Assembly (NCBI RefSeq): GCF_003265705.1 | Contig: NW_020312848.1 | Span: 56,587,707 to 56,651,706, forward strand | Origin: Callorhinus ursinus | Taxonomy: Eukaryota > Chordata > Mammalia > Carnivora > Otariidae | Length of the DNA: 64,000 nt | Reading direction: 5' to 3' | Shown: one piece after another, positions 40,936-56,915 of the stretch | Layout: each line of letters starts with the position of its first letter | How positions within the stretch are numbered: position 1 is the stretch's first letter | Program-made: the position numbers and the translations under genes | Notes under the pieces: model-generated | Database searches by the model: none | What the model saw: only the letters and a program-made list of their open reading frames with translations | Told to the model about the DNA's origin: nothing

Positions 40936-41400
40936 GTCTTAAAACGAAGTTCTGTGTTCCATCTGCTTGGTTCCCAGTGGAGATAATTTCTCCAAAGCGT
41001 GTCATGCATGGTCTGATATTTGGTAAACCCTCACAGTGGTTATTTCCTGTCTTTCTCAGTAATGCAAGAAACGTTTTATATAAAGAATCACAATACTTTT
41101 TAAAAAAAAATGTAAAAAACAGTAAAGAGCAAAATTCCCTTGGTAAGCCTTTGAGCTTTAGGTACTAAATAAACCCAGTTGCTTAAATAACGAATTGACT
41201 CGAGGTTTCAGGGCCACTTTGTACTTGATTCTTCGTTTATCGGAATTCCCCGATAGTGCTCTTTGTCTGTCTGCTCTCTTTAGCTTATTTGGACATTACT
41301 TTCATTTCCTGGGAAGCTTGGAGGAAGATGCACAAATAATCCACCGTCTCATGAGTCATATATTCATCCCTTATATTACAAAGCAATGCAAGTGCCCCTA

Positions 41401-41620
41401 AGGAAGATGATTTTTTTTAAGAGAGAGGAAGCGCGGGAGCACAAGGTGGGGGGAGGGGCAGAGGGAGAGGGAGAGGGAGAATCTTAAGAAGGCTCCATGC
41501 TCAGTGCGGAGCCAAGGCCAAGGCCGGGCTCGATCTCATGACCTGAGATCATGACCTGAGCCGAAATCAAGAGTCAGACACTTAACCAGCTGAGCCCAGG
41601 CACCCCAGGAAGAGGATTTT
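41401..41620 (-). mobile_element. Older CAN-SINE, antisense, with 14-bp target-site duplication
   Basis: Body 41415-41606 with the aaatcaagagtcagacactt variant head typical of an older subtype. Flanks aggaagatgatttt (41401-41414) and aggaagaggatttt (41607-41620) differ by one base. Confidence 0.9.
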
Positions 41621-41981
41621 GATGCAGGTTAAGACCTACCAGCGTAAGTCTTGTTGCCCTCTCCAGATGGTTCCTGAGATATTTGGTAGGACGTTGTTCT
41701 TTAAGCCATAAACTGTGCCCTGGGGGATGAGGTCTTTAACGTGACCCTCTTTGAACCTGACTGCCCTGGTGAGGATACTCGTGTTCTGCCCAAGAGGCAC
41801 AGATACCCACCTGTCTTGTGCGGTTTCTTATGGATCAGGTGGACACTGAGCTTTCTCCCTCAGTGTAAGGCAATTTGTGAAAACTAAGACGTCAAAAAGT
41901 GTAGTTCTCAATTCTCTTTACTGGATATTAATCAAAGGCAAGAGGAAAAAGGCAAAGAAAATATTATTGAGTGTTAACATC

Positions 41982-42201
41982 AAAAGTATTTTTCAGGGCG
42001 CCTGGGTGGCTCAGTTGGTTAAGCGACTGCCTTCGGCTCAGGTCATGATCCTGGAGTCCCGGGATCGAGTCCCACATCGGGCTCCCTGCTCAGCAGGGAG
42101 TCTGCTTCTCCCTCTGACCCTCTTCCCTCTCGTGCTTTCTATCTCTCATTCTCTCTCTCTCTCAAATAAATAAAATCTTTAAAAAAAAAAGTATTTTTCA
42201 G
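41982..42201 (+). mobile_element. CAN-SINE with perfect 15-bp target-site duplication
   Basis: Body 41997-42186, nearly identical to the copy at 28396-28595 over its first half. Flanks aaaagtatttttcag at 41982-41996 and 42187-42201 are identical. Confidence 0.95.
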
Positions 42202-42885
42202 TTCACCCATATGCACAGAGAGAGGACTAAATATTAGTATTGTGACATCAGCACTTCTGAGACAGTGATTTTCTTTTAAAACATTTTTTTAGCCCCATGG
42301 GCAGACCTGAGTAGACGGTCCTACAGCAAGGAAAGTGTCTCAGGGTGATAGTTGTGCATTTCTCCTTGCAGGGTATTAGATGGTCATCTTGTCAGCTCAG
42401 CAGGATCCATCTCATCTGGTACATGCATTCACTTAGACAAATATTTGATTTCCACTTTTTCACTGATTTCTAAGTTGTGCCTTTCTCCTGGTTGTACAAG
42501 TCGAGGCGTGCCTTGGTTTATAGACCAGACGAACATGTGTGTTTAAATAAAATGTCTATACATTCAAACAATCTCAAAATCCTTTAGGAAGCTAGACTTA
42601 ACAAAGAAATCCAAGGAAACTATGTGAACAAAATAGGAATTTGTTCTAACGAGTTAATTATAACTCATAAACATAATTTTTCAACTGTTCAATTTTCTAT
42701 TATATTTGCTCTTAATAAGGAAAAGTGCTAGGTATAAAACAAAATTTTAATTTCCCACAACTTACAATGATCTGTTTCCTTATCCTAAGGACATTGGGAT
42801 GAGATAAGTGTTCACTAGGGGCTTCTAATGTAGCTGCAATGTTTATTTCTTTAAAGAAGACACAAAGCAACTATGCTAAAATTTT

Positions 42886-43120
42886 AAAATTTAAGAAAAC
42901 CAGGGGTACCTAGGTGGCACAGTCGGTTAAGCATCTGACTCTTGGTTTTGGCTCAGGTCATGGTCTCAGGGTCCTGAGATTGAGCCCCACATTGGGCTCT
43001 GTGCTCAGCATGGAGTCTGCTTAAGACTTTCCCTCTCCCTCTGCCCCTCCTCCCTGCTCTCTCTCTTTCAAGTAAATAAATAAATCATTAAAAATAAAAT
43101 AAAATAAAATTTAAGAAAAC
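42886..43120 (+). mobile_element. CAN-SINE with perfect 15-bp target-site duplication
   Basis: Body 42901-43105 of the older ggctcaggtcatggtctcag type. Flanks aaaatttaagaaaac at 42886-42900 and 43106-43120 are identical. Its tail end lies about 140 bp upstream of exon 24 (43259). Confidence 0.93.
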
Positions 43121-43258
43121 TAGATGGTAAGTACATGGACATTTGTTATTATTTTAAAGTATTTTTTCTGCTTCAAGTGTTTTGCAGTAAAATAATGGAA
43201 ACATGCAAAGATGCTTAGGTTATTCATACTTTCCTCTTTCTTTTCTTTATTGCTCTAG

Positions 43259-43507
<249 letters not shown>

Positions 43508-43756
43508 TAGGCCTCCCTCTTCCTCTGTGGTGAGTCTCCAACTCTCAGGCCCCAGAGAGTAACACTGTGTTAGCCTTCTTCCCTTCCAGAGTACATCAGT
43601 GAGACACAAGCTGCGAGAGACCCAGGCACCTTACAGGGCACCAGGATTATTTGTGATTCTAAAGATCGTCTCTCCACACCTTCTCATCCACGCACTGTCT
43701 GGTTCTGAAGCATTCCCAGCACTAGGAGAGGCCTTGGCATAACATGATATACTTCT

Positions 43757-44001
43757 CTAGGAAGCATGAGTTTATTTGTTTATTTTATTTTATTTTTTTA
43801 AAGATTTTATTTATCTGACAGAGAGAGACACAGCGAGAGAGGGAACACAAGCAGGGGGAGTGGGAGAGGGAGAAGCAGGCTTCCTGCGGAGCAGGGAGCC
43901 CGATGCGGGACTCGATCCCAGGACCCTGGGATCATGACCTGAGCTGAAGACAGATGCTTAATGACAGAGTCACCCAGGCGCCCCTAGGAAGCATGAGTTT
44001 A
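43757..44001 (-). mobile_element. CAN-SINE, antisense, perfect 18-bp target-site duplication
   Basis: Body 43775-43983. Flanks ctaggaagcatgagttta at 43757-43774 and 43984-44001 are identical. Confidence 0.96.
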
Positions 44002-46019
44002 GAAATGACGATCCTTCTAGCACACCTGCAAATGGCCGCAGTCTTCTCTGGAAGTCACCAGGAGTCACTTGCTTTCAGGGGATGTGGCTCTGAGCCTTTC
44101 TAGGCAAAAAGTCACATGACCTAGTTGTGGTGTGCACCATTCCTTGATCAAGGTCGGTAGGGCCATATTAGAAATATATGGATTAAAATGGAATCAAAAT
44201 TCCTAAGTAATACCCTGTATTTACCCAATAGATGGTTATAGTTGGAGGCATCATATGGAAGAACTTAGAGTGCGGGGAACAAAATTCTTGGTTTCCTTAA
44301 CAGAATACCCTGGCTGTAAACCATTAGTTCTTGGACATAGAGGCATTATAAGAAAGAAAAAAGGAACATAAACTGTTCTATTTCATTAAATTTTAGACTT
44401 ACATCCAAAGCCCTGGTTGATGGCAGACTATAATTACGGGACCTAAGAACACTGAGATTCAAAGGTCTTCTTAGAGAACAACTTTATTTCACTTATTTCC
44501 CATAGTTTTGGTCTTTTTTTGTAGCCCAGTTTTGTTTATTCCAAATATTCTTCCCTTTTGTGCCTCCCTTCGGACTGGATCTTGCCAGGAGCTTTGACGG
44601 GCTTGTAAGTGTTAAACACTTACCCATTGAGTGCCCAACCTTAATATGCCCCTCATAAAATACACTGAGATTAACTATTTTTATTATCAAAGTTTCCTTA
44701 TTACCCAACAAACAGGGGTTTTAAAGAAAACATTAACTAAATTGCAAGTGGTGCATTTGAAGATCTTTGATGTGACTGCAGAGAATGAGCTGTAGGAACA
44801 CAATGTGGTGGGACAGAAACTGGGGAAGGAGACATTAGACTTTATAAAGTCTGCAACTATTGCCAAGTCACAATAAAATTTACAGGAATCAGGATCATAA
44901 AAATAATCTTAAATTTTAGAAGACATGGTTAAAATGTTAAATATCGACATAATGCATACATTTTACCTGTCTAGATTTTCATTTGATCAACTCATATTTA
45001 GCTCTTTTTTGCTGATTTTAAAAGATACTTTGCTATTCATAAACCAAAATGATGCTGTCCTTACATTCATGCCATGTGTTTTGAGTAGTAATGAAAACTT
45101 TGCGTTGAGGAGGCCCAAAGATAGCATACAAATAAGCAACAGTTCAGAAGAGCAGAGAAGCAGAAAATCATTGGTTTAAAAGTTACAAGTCCTGGGCTTT
45201 TGTTCACGTGGTTGTTCGTATAATTTATCCAAACAGGAACACTTTGGGGTGTGTCAGTTTCTAAACTGCACAGGATACTGGGACAAAAGGCATAAACCAG
45301 TACTGTCTGGGGCAAACCAGGATACATGGCATCTCATCTAGTCCTCGCAGTGACCTTGGTATGACTTGTGTCAATACAGGGAAGTGAACAGGTTAGCCAA
45401 ACACCTGAATCTTATATAGCGCCTCCTTCTTAATTCCGCTTTCCATCAAATGAAAATCGGAAGTACACATGATGACAACACCAGGCCAAGAAACACTTTA
45501 TTCGTCCCTTGCATTTGGCCCCATACACCAGTGTGAAACCTTATTCTTGCTGATCTGGACTAGATTTTGTGAAGCCATGAGGATTGTGCCTAGTTCCTAC
45601 TTCTAAGACTCAGAAACAAAGCTAACATCCATAGCTTCCTTTCCCTTTGTGCCCTAGGCCACACCTTCATCTTGGCATGCTGAGCCTCATCATTCTGTGG
45701 ATGAATTTAAAGCAAGTCCAAAGGAGGGGAAGAGGGTTTCTGTTTGAGACCTTGGACCGAGATGGTCTAATTTTCCCATCCCCAAATGACTCAGAGCCAG
45801 ATAGCTTCTCCCCAGGAGCACTGACTTTATCAGCTGTGTAGACCAAAGAGAATTTCAAGAGACTGAATCCCAAGAGGAAAAAAAAAATAGACCCCTAACA
45901 TTGTGGCTCAATAAATTGGTAGGGTTGTTTTAACTTTTCAGACTTACACATATAATGGGCAAGCACAGTGCCTGGCAAATAATAGGTATTAAGTGACTGT
46001 TAGCTATTCTGATCCTATT

Positions 46020-47065
46020 TCCATCTGATCTTCACCTAGCCATCTCTTAAATGTTGGTGTTTGCCCTTATAATAAGTCCTATTTTACTTCTTCTTCCTGG
46101 GAAATTTCATGCCACCTCTTGGCTCTAACTAATACGATGCTGTGACTCCCAAATCTGCCTGTCAGCTCCCTACCTGATATCTCAGCATGGATGAGCACCT
46201 TGTTTCCACAGTCACTTTCTCTTCCCCAATGCACACAGCTGTCCTGTGTACCTAATTCCAGCAAATGTAATCAGCACCTTCTAGGTGCCCAAAGCCAAGA
46301 CCTGGGACTTACTCTTGACTCCCGATTTCTTCACCTCTCTCCGCCTATCAGGTCCTGTTAATGCCATCTCCTGCAAATATCTAGAATGTTTCCATCCCCA
46401 TCTGACACCACTACCAACTCTCATGTGGACGTCTTAAATAGGCTCCTAGCTGGTTTCCCTCTCATTGGCTTCCTCCAATTCAGTCTGCTCTTTGTAGCTC
46501 TGGTGATCTTTCTTAACCCTGTCTGATCACTTGTTTCTTCCCTTCCTAGGGTTCTTTGTCATCCTTTAAACGAAGTCCACCCTGCTTACGGTGGCTTCCA
46601 AGGTCCTTCATGGTTTGATCTTTGCTTGCCTCTCTAAACTCATGCTCCAGCCTCCCCCTGCTTACCATGATCCAGTTCCTCTACAGCACCATGTGCTCTC
46701 TGACCCCCGGAGGCTTTTTCTCATGCTGTTCTCTGTACCTGGGAAACCCTGCCAGCCCTTCACTCCCTGCTCCTCCTCATCAGTCAGGTTTCTTTTTATA
46801 TATCTCTTCTGGCAACTTGCCCTGATGCTCCAGTCCTGAGGAGGAGCCCCTCCTTGCTGTGCCCTGTACCCTCAGCCCTTCCGTGGCCTTCTTCACACGG
46901 GATAGACTCACCTCTTAACTTGTTCATGTTCCCCATTGGATTGTAAGTTCCTTGAGGGCAGGGATACTGTCCCATTCGCTGCAGTATTTCCAGTGCTTAC
47001 AGTAGTGTTGGGATGTGGATGGTGGTCAGTAAATATTGGTTGGTTGAACGAATACATAAATGGCT
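46020..47065 (+). repeat. L2 (LINE-2) 3' half
   Basis: Long diverged match in sense orientation: gacttactcttgactcccga, tcaggtcctgttaatgccat, taggctcctagctggtttcc, catgctgttctctgtacctg, ending in the L2 3' terminus gtaagttccttgagggcagg and tcagtaaatattggttggtt. Its open frames are broken. It explains the overlapping open frames at 46591-46839. Confidence 0.8.
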
Positions 47066-48134
47066 TAATTCTTTTTTTTTTTAATGAATGATTTGATTCC
47101 TTTGTTGAAATGAATAAACAAGTGATTCACGTGCTCTATAGCATGAAGATAACCCCACGATTGGCACACAGCAGGTGCTGCCATTAGCAATGAGCACGCT
47201 GAGCCTTGAGACGTCTCAGGGGCTTGCGGATGCTCGAGCAGCTCCCTCCTTGGACTTCGGGTTCACTGGCTCTTATTGCAGGGAGCTGTCTTTGTTGTCT
47301 GTGGTCTAAGCAGCGCATCTCTTGGTTTTAGAATGAAGGCTTTTTTGGCAGTTGTTGGCTTTTTCGGTAACTTATAACATAGTTCTCTTCCTAACACATT
47401 GATAGTCAGGTAAGTTGTTTTAAAGAGCAAGCTAAATAAGAGACACAATGGCCTCTTAAGCTGAAAATCTGCCCTGGAAAACCTGCAGAGCAACAAAAAG
47501 AGGGCTTAGAGTAGTTGAGAGTGTCTATTTTTATAACTGCTGGCTAATGGACTATTCCATCCAACCATAATTCACTTCTGTTTTTTTTTCCCCCCATGTT
47601 TTCTTGTCACAAGAGCAAACTCTTGCTCCATAATAACATTCCAGAGTGTGGGAATAGCAGAGTCAACATTTTGAAGAAAATGTCTGGTCCCTTACAGACC
47701 GTAGTACCTTTTTTTAGTTTGATATGTCACAAAACAGATTTTTTTCCTTATAAATACAGGATTTATCAGCTCAACTGCATTAAGCTGGCAAATTAGTTTC
47801 TTGTAAAGTTTTTTATATCCACAAACTGTGGATGCTTTTATTTATTTTTCAGGCCAAGTTGGAATAAAACTAATTAGGAATGTTTGGATTCTAGTGAATT
47901 TTAATTTACCTTCGCTTGGACAGAGATAAGCTAAAATTTATATTTACTTTAAATCTACTGAAAAATAATTTGTGATATATGTCATTAACATTATATCAGG
48001 AATATATATGGATATATTAATGTGTATATATTAACATACAAAGAATTCTACTAAATTACTAAATTGGCAATTACATTTTCAATTTTTTTTTCTCACAGCA
48101 CTTTGAACAGTAATTTCTCACTTATTATTTTTCT

Positions 48135-48260
48135 CCCCACCCGGACCATGAATTTCTTCAAGGCAGGGCCTACTGTGATTCATCTTTGAATGCCCAGGTC
48201 TGCCATAGTACCTAGAATTTAATAAACCCTCATTAGGAGCCTATTAAAGAATGCATGACT
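48135..48260 (+). repeat. L2 3' terminal fragment
   Basis: Matches the L2 3' end: atgaatttcttcaaggcagg, then aataaaccctcattaggag and aagaatgcatgactgag. Confidence 0.6.
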
Positions 48261-48989
48261 GAGCAGTCATTTACATTCAAATAATCTTTAGGCTAATTTA
48301 AGCCATTCTTACCAGCACATAAAGTTGGTTACACCTAGAGTTATGGTAATAATTTTGTATCTTTTCAAAAACAATTATTAGTCTGTCTTGCTTCCTATTT
48401 TCTCTCCAAAACCTACCACAATATCCGGTGGAAAATAGGTAATTGATAAATTTGTCAAATGTTCACTTACTTCAAAGCTTAAAGTTTTACTAACTCATGT
48501 TACCTTTCTCTAGTAAATGTGATTAAAAAAAATTTTTTTTGACTATACCTGATAGTGAGTAAAACAGTGAGTTGGGAATGTTGCCAAATAGACCCTGGAT
48601 TGGTCTGTCTCACTGTCATTTATTTTTTATAATTTTGTTCTCCAAATATTGACAGTGATAAGTATTTAAGTACTTAATTATTTACTTAAGAAATAGTTTC
48701 ATTTGGGAAAACACACACACACCAAATATAATATAGTAAGAGGGCTTGGGAAATGATGATATGATTGGTGTGGATCTCAAGGGAGAATGCTGTACATGCC
48801 ACCACATTTTCACCAATATCTCAACCTTGTTGTTAGAGGTATGATATAAATTAATAATGTTGCAGTACTTCCTGCTAATGTACCTCCCAAGGCAACTTCT
48901 GAAGGCAAAAATCTTACAGATCTTGTCATACCAGGTAGTGTTTCAGGACCAGGCCCCTGCCCTTGGGATTTCCCAAGTTGTACTAGTAG

Positions 48990-49215
48990 TTAGGATGGAT
49001 TAGGTACTTACCATGTGCCGCACTGTGTGGCAACCTCTTTCCAGAAATTATCTCACTTAATCTGTGGTACAGTCCTTTGAAGTCCATACTATTATTTTCC
49101 CCATTTTTTTCAAGTGAGATAAACGGGACTTAGAGTGACACACCTGATACCATCAGCAAATGAGTGGAGCAGTGCAGATGTGAAGCCACTTCTGTTGGAC
49201 TCCAGAACTCCAATC
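48990..49215 (-). repeat. MIR, antisense
   Basis: Reverse complement of MIR: gtacttaccatgtgccgcac, attatctcacttaatctgtg, ttattttccccattttttt, then the head portion tgtgaagccacttctgttgg. Confidence 0.65.
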
Positions 49216-49380
49216 TTTAACCAGTACTTTTTAATTGAAGTATAATTGACATATAACACTGTATTAGTTTCAAGTGTACAAAATAATGATTTGATAATTG
49301 TATACAATGTGAAACGATCACTGTGATAAGCCTTGTTAACATCCATCTAATCTGTACTTTTCCTGATAGTTAATTTGACT
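49216..49380 (-). repeat. L1 3' UTR fragment, antisense
   Basis: Text ttttaattgaagtataattg, acatataacactgtattagt and ttcaagtgtacaaaataatg is the reverse complement of an old L1 3' UTR. Confidence 0.75.
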
Positions 49381-49388
49381 TAAAATTA

Positions 49389-49527
49389 AAAAAAAAAAGG
49401 AGGGCATGTATTGAATGGAGCACTGGGTGTTATACACAAACAATGAATCATGAAACACTACATCAAAAACTAATGATGTAATGTATGGTGATTAACATAA
49501 CATAATAAAATTAAATTAAAAAAATCC
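49389..49527 (+). repeat. L1 3' end, sense
   Basis: Carries the carnivoran L1 3' terminus gagcactgggtgttatacac, acaatgaatcatgaaacact, aactaatgatgtaatgtatg and an A-rich tail. It abuts an antisense L1 fragment. No clear target-site duplication was seen. Confidence 0.85.
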
Positions 49528-51039
49528 TTATCAGTGTTAAGGAACTTCTAATTTTATACTTCTATTTTTAAGGGATTTTAAAGAGTCTTAAAGATGAGAA
49601 CAAGGAAGCTCACAGACGGGACGTGTCCTGTCTTAGATGGCACTCTTTATTGGCAGAACAAAATCTGCACTTGTTCACTTATTAGTTGTAATTCTTAAGT
49701 TTGGATTCATTTTTGCATTCATCAAAACCATGTTTGGGTTTTTTTTTTGGGCCAGCATTCTAGGGGCTCAGTACATACTTGTTGAACAAATGAATGACTC
49801 TCAAGGCTGACAGTGCGCCCATTATTGGCACAAGGGACATAGAGCTAAAGAGCATATGTTTTTACCTTCAGGAAGCAGTCTAACGGGAAACTTACACAAA
49901 TCCTTCCATGGCTATGTGCCTGGCTGCCCTAGAGGATGATCGGGGTATTCAGAAGGGTATGTCACGGTGTGTAGGGAACTATAAGCTGTTTGGTGCTGCT
50001 GGAAGCTAGGGTGGAGGGGACTCGATTCTGGATGCCTTTTATGTCACGTGAGAGAGCTCGGTTTTTATTCTGTCAGGAAGAGATTTTAAACAGAGAGATG
50101 AGATGGTCAAATATGTATTTTAGAAGGATCCCTGGGGTGTTTGTGTGGTCAACTGACAGATCGACCACTTGGGATTTACAGTGTGAAGCTTAAGGGATAA
50201 TGATAGCTGCCACGATGGGGCTAGCCAGAAGAATTTAAGAAATATTTGGAATATGGCCAGAGCTAGAGATAAAGATTTGAAAAATCATTAGCTTATTAGT
50301 GGTCATTGATACCCTAAGAATGAACGAGTTCTCAGAAGGAGAGTTTGGAGAGTTAGGGGTGAGGAAGACCAATATTCAAGGGACAGGAAGAGGGAGAGGT
50401 GCCCATACATGATAATAAGTGGTCATAGAGTCTGGCTTCTCATAAGCCAAGGAATAGATGTTCAAAGAAGGAAAAAATGTTCTCTGTTGTGAGGCAGTAG
50501 AGACAACAGATGCACGCTATTTTTTTTTTTTTTTGAGATTTCTACAAAGGGGGAAGATATGGAATAATAGCTAAAGGAGAACCCAGAGGTAAGTGATGGG
50601 AGAGACTGTCGCTGGTTCACAGGCTGAAACCAAGAAAAAGCAAAAAGATGAAGATGGAAAGAAAGAACACAGGTCCTCTGACTCCTACCCAGTGTCTTTA
50701 TTCACATTCTCAGATCCTTGGTTCTGAAAGTAGTTTTACACTTGAGTCTTCCAGGATACATCAGAGTAATCCTCCTTGTCTAATTAATATGTTTACATTC
50801 CCTACCATCTCAGAAACTCTTCAAAATGAATGAATTCTCACAAAGTGAGATTGCTTTAATGAGAGCCCAGTCAAGGAAAGAAGTATCACCGCAATACCTT
50901 TCATGGACACACAGTATTTGCTGATCAAACATGGTGATATGGGCCATCTGTGAATTCATCCCTGAACTCAGGAGTCTTTCCTGAAGCCATTATCCCATTC
51001 TGTCTGTATTACAATTAGTATTATATCTTCCTTCTCAGT

Positions 51040-51680
51040 GCTAAATCCCAGGTTCTCCGAGAGTAGGGACAATCATCCTTGTGTCTCGTTGGCCCTCAAA
51101 CACTCAGGAATATTTGGCAAAAAAGAAGTATTAATGCACACTTATCTGAATAAGTGATAAGAGCCAAGGCTTAAATCATTTTTGTCTTCTTTTGAAAGAA
51201 TTTGTTTCTATATCTTGTTCACATTTTCACCTTATTATTTCCTGTCTAGCTTAAAACAATAAGCCATTGGCCCTAACACAACTCTCATATTCCACCTCAA
51301 GATCTAAGCACCTTTAAATCTCCTAGTTGTACACCACTATTTTAACTTTTCCTTTACTTCATAGTTTCATCAATTTCTTAAAAAAAAAGTTTTTATGAAT
51401 TGAGGAAGCTCTCCGAATGATTATTTTCTGTTACCTTTCATGCTGTATTATGACAGCGTAGGGAATGGAGGGTGGAATAAAAGAAGGTGTAATATAGCAG
51501 ATGACTGCATTATATACATATTATCTTTTCTAGCATATTCGATTGTAATTATTTGTGTATGTCTTTATAAAAGCGGAGCCTTGCAGGGGCCATGTGCCGT
51601 TTATCATTTCTTCGATCCTTACGTGGAACACCTGGTACAGAATACACACTCACTGGAAATTTCCTGAATGAAGTACAGAG
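51040..51680 (+). repeat. Possible L2 tail fragments
   Basis: Two short stretches (about 51040-51160 and 51570-51680) resemble L2 3' ends, e.g. gttctccgagagtagggaca and tggtacagaatacacactca. Very diverged and uncertain. Confidence 0.35.
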
Positions 51681-51690
51681 CTGAAACTAG

Positions 51691-54199
<2,509 letters not shown>

Positions 54200-55275
54200 A
54201 GAGCACTGCAAATATTGGCACGGGATGGTCACTTATGAAATGGAGGAGAACACGGTTTCTGCTTCAGAAAACAAGGATGAGTAATGTTTATTTTTAAAGG
54301 GAAAAATTTTGATAAGAGGAATTAAGGACGCTCAGATGGGATCTGGATAAGTGGCTTCCTGGCAGTGGTCAAATTGCGTGAAAGGTACTTCAGATCCTTG
54401 AAGATTTACCACTTGTGTTTGCAAGCCAGATCTTCCTGAAAACTTTTTCCTTTCGGTGGCAATTGGAAAGGTGACTATCCATGTCGGCCAGCGTAATTTT
54501 TCCCAACTTACTGTTTAGTGAGACTTGCTAATTTGTGGCATTGGAGGAGAACTGTAATCATACTACTTAGAGATATGATCAAGTGAAGATAATTGGAAAC
54601 TTGAGTGGTTTATGTAAGTTTATATCCCTTTTTCTCTACCCTCCCCAAGATATTTAAAAACACAACTCTGTCATCTCTTCCGTATTCAGACTGCTCTGTT
54701 TCGAAGTACAGTTAGAATACTGCAAGAGTCACAAGTCAGCTCATCCAAATATATACCGCATAACATCTAGGTATCGGGAGAGAGAACTTCCTGATCGGGG
54801 AAATCCGTGTTAATACCACTCACTGCTTTACCAGAAATCCAAATAATTCAGACCGTTAGAATATATCCCTTACCCAGAAAGAGGGCTGTTACAGTCCCAT
54901 GTGGGGGACAGGATAATTCCCTCGAGGCAGAAGTGGACATGACTTTCCCAGCTTCCAGAAAGTAACAGGCTCCTAAGACCTTCGAATGGAAGGATGGCTA
55001 GGAAAAAATGCTTTAACGCAAATTGGCACAGGAAATCCCTCTTGCCCCCAGAAGCTCTGGGAAGAGAGTGTGTAAGCAGATAGGCTGTGGGCGCTGATGG
55101 TAGATGTACATGAAATCCAAAGATGTAGGTATATAGAGGGTAATGTTGTGTAGTTTCAGGCTTGCTCTAGGCATTTCCTACTGTGTAGACTGGGTGGGAC
55201 AGATAATGGGAGACACAGGGAAGAGTCAATCAATTCGTTTTATACGCTTCTTTTTTTTTTTAAGTCGGTGATGCA

Positions 55276-55281
55276 AATAAA
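55276..55281 (+). promoter_or_regulatory. CFTR: Possible internal polyadenylation signal
   Basis: An AATAAA hexamer about 400 bases before the main one, in gatgcaaataaaattttctc. Use of this site would shorten the 3' UTR to about 1.1 kb; there is no direct evidence that it is used. Confidence 0.4.
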
Positions 55282-55677
55282 ATTTTCTCTAGGAAATATT
55301 TATTTTAATATTTCAAACTCATATAAATGGCTGTATTTTAAGATGATTGTATAATGAATTATATTTGTATTAAAAGAATTTTATATTTGAAATATTGGCT
55401 TTTTATGGCACTATTTTTATGATATGTTAAAACTGAAGGAAAAAAAATTGGGGGCCTACTGACCAGAGGTTATGAATTACCTTGATGGTGTAGAGAGAAG
55501 CATCGGGGCTCACAAAGATTTGCACATCTGTATGATTCCCTGCCAGCACACAGGCTCCCTCTTAGAAAATGGTACTACAGAATCTGACCGCTCCTATCAA
55601 GGACACATGCCTTCCCAACTCCAAACTAACTGTTAAGATTGCATTCTATTTATTACTGTAAAAAAATATCATGTGCC

Positions 55678-55683
55678 AATAAA
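55678..55683 (+). promoter_or_regulatory. CFTR: CFTR polyadenylation signal
   Basis: AATAAA followed within about 15-35 bases by a TG-rich stretch (tatttgtgtgaaac and gatgtgttcat), the usual arrangement for a cleavage site. Confidence 0.8.
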
Positions 55684-55859
55684 ATCCATATATTTGTGTG
55701 AAACTTCGCTGTCTTCAGATGTGTTCATTAATCATGTCTCATTGATCTCTTACCTGAGTCTCTAAGGATCATGGAACACAAAACACGAATCATTTCATTA
55801 AATCCAGCTTCTTGAGAATCCCACATGAATTAAGATGCTCTTAGAAAATGATTTCTTTT

Positions 55860-56380
55860 TAAAAATTTTAAAATACACATAACCTAAAATTTACCATTTT
55901 TGACTGTACCGTTCAGTGTCCTTACATACATTCCCACTGTGGTACAGTCATCATCACCATCCCTCCACAGAACTTTTTCCATCTTGCAAAACTGAAACTC
56001 TGAAGCCATTCGACAAAAACTTCCTATTCTTCCCTCCTCCCAGTCCCAGGCAGCCTTGCTCCATTCCACCTTTTGTCTCTATGAATGTGACAACTCTAAG
56101 TACCTCGTGTGAGTGGAATCAGAGAGTTATTTGTTCTTTTGCAACTGGCTTATTTCGCTTATCATGTCTTCACAGTTCATCATCCTGCAGCATATGTCAG
56201 AGCTTCCTTACTTTCTAAAGCTGAGTATTCCATTGTATGTATATACCACAGTGTGTTTATTCATTTGTCAATTTAGGATCCTTCCACCTTTTGATCATGT
56301 TGAATAACGCTTTTATGAACAGAGGTGTACAAATATCTTTTTGTGTTCCCCATTGTCACGACTTAAGACACTTTTGAGGT
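55860..56380 (-). repeat. Ancient L1 3' UTR/ORF2-end fragment, antisense
   Basis: Text such as aaatttaccatttttgactg, ctctatgaatgtgacaactc, gtgagtggaatcagagagtt and ctgagtattccattgtatgt follows the reverse complement of an old L1 3' end. Strongly diverged. Confidence 0.75.
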
Positions 56381-56672
56381 TATTTTTGTTTGAAAGTTGA
56401 GGCTAATAGAACAAAAGGATGTATATTCTGCAAGGGTCCATTTATTTATTTGAAAGCCTTTTCAAATAGTGGTACCCATCTGATAGCTCTCAATGAGCAA
56501 ATCTCATAAAGGGAAATAGTATTTCTAAAATCTGAGTGGTTTTTCTTTGTTTAAATCTGTGTGTTTAGTTGATGAGGCTTCTTTGGTTCCCCTTTCTTCC
56601 TTGCAGAGTTTCTTCATGTAAGATGCAGGGGCCAGGGTATGGTAGATAGAAAGTAGACCCCTACCAAGGCCT

Positions 56673-56915
56673 CCAACCCTGTCTTTCTTTCTTTCTTTCT
56701 TTCTTTCTTTTTTTTTTAAGATTTTATTTATTTGACAGAGAGAGACACAGCGAGAGAGGGAACACAAGCAGGGGGAGTGGGAGAGGGAGAAGCAGGCTTC
56801 CCACGGAGCAGGGAGCCCGATGCGGGGCTCGATCCCGGGACCCTGGGAACATGACCCGAGCTGAAGGCAGCCACTTAAGGACTGAGCCACCCAGGCGCCC
56901 CCAACCCTGTCTTTC
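56673..56915 (-). mobile_element. CAN-SINE, antisense, with 15-bp duplication and (CTTT)n tail
   Basis: Body 56688-56900. Flanks ccaaccctgtctttc at 56673-56687 and 56901-56915 are identical. The SINE A-rich tail (T-rich on +) has expanded into a ctttctttctttctttcttt microsatellite. Confidence 0.95.

Larger units (their letters stand above)
54200..55705 (+). other. CFTR: CFTR 3' UTR
   Basis: About 1.5 kb from the stop codon to the inferred cleavage point, close to the human length. It contains no SINE or L1. It is AU-rich toward its end (gaaatatttattttaatatt). A canonical AATAAA at 55678-55683 sits in gtgccaataaaatccatata, with cleavage expected about 15-25 bases further on. The end point is an estimate. 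Confidence 0.85.

Noticed and set aside
46591..46839. 82-codon frame in intron 24
   Set aside because: It lies within an L2 3' half in sense orientation. The encoded peptide has no recognisable domain.
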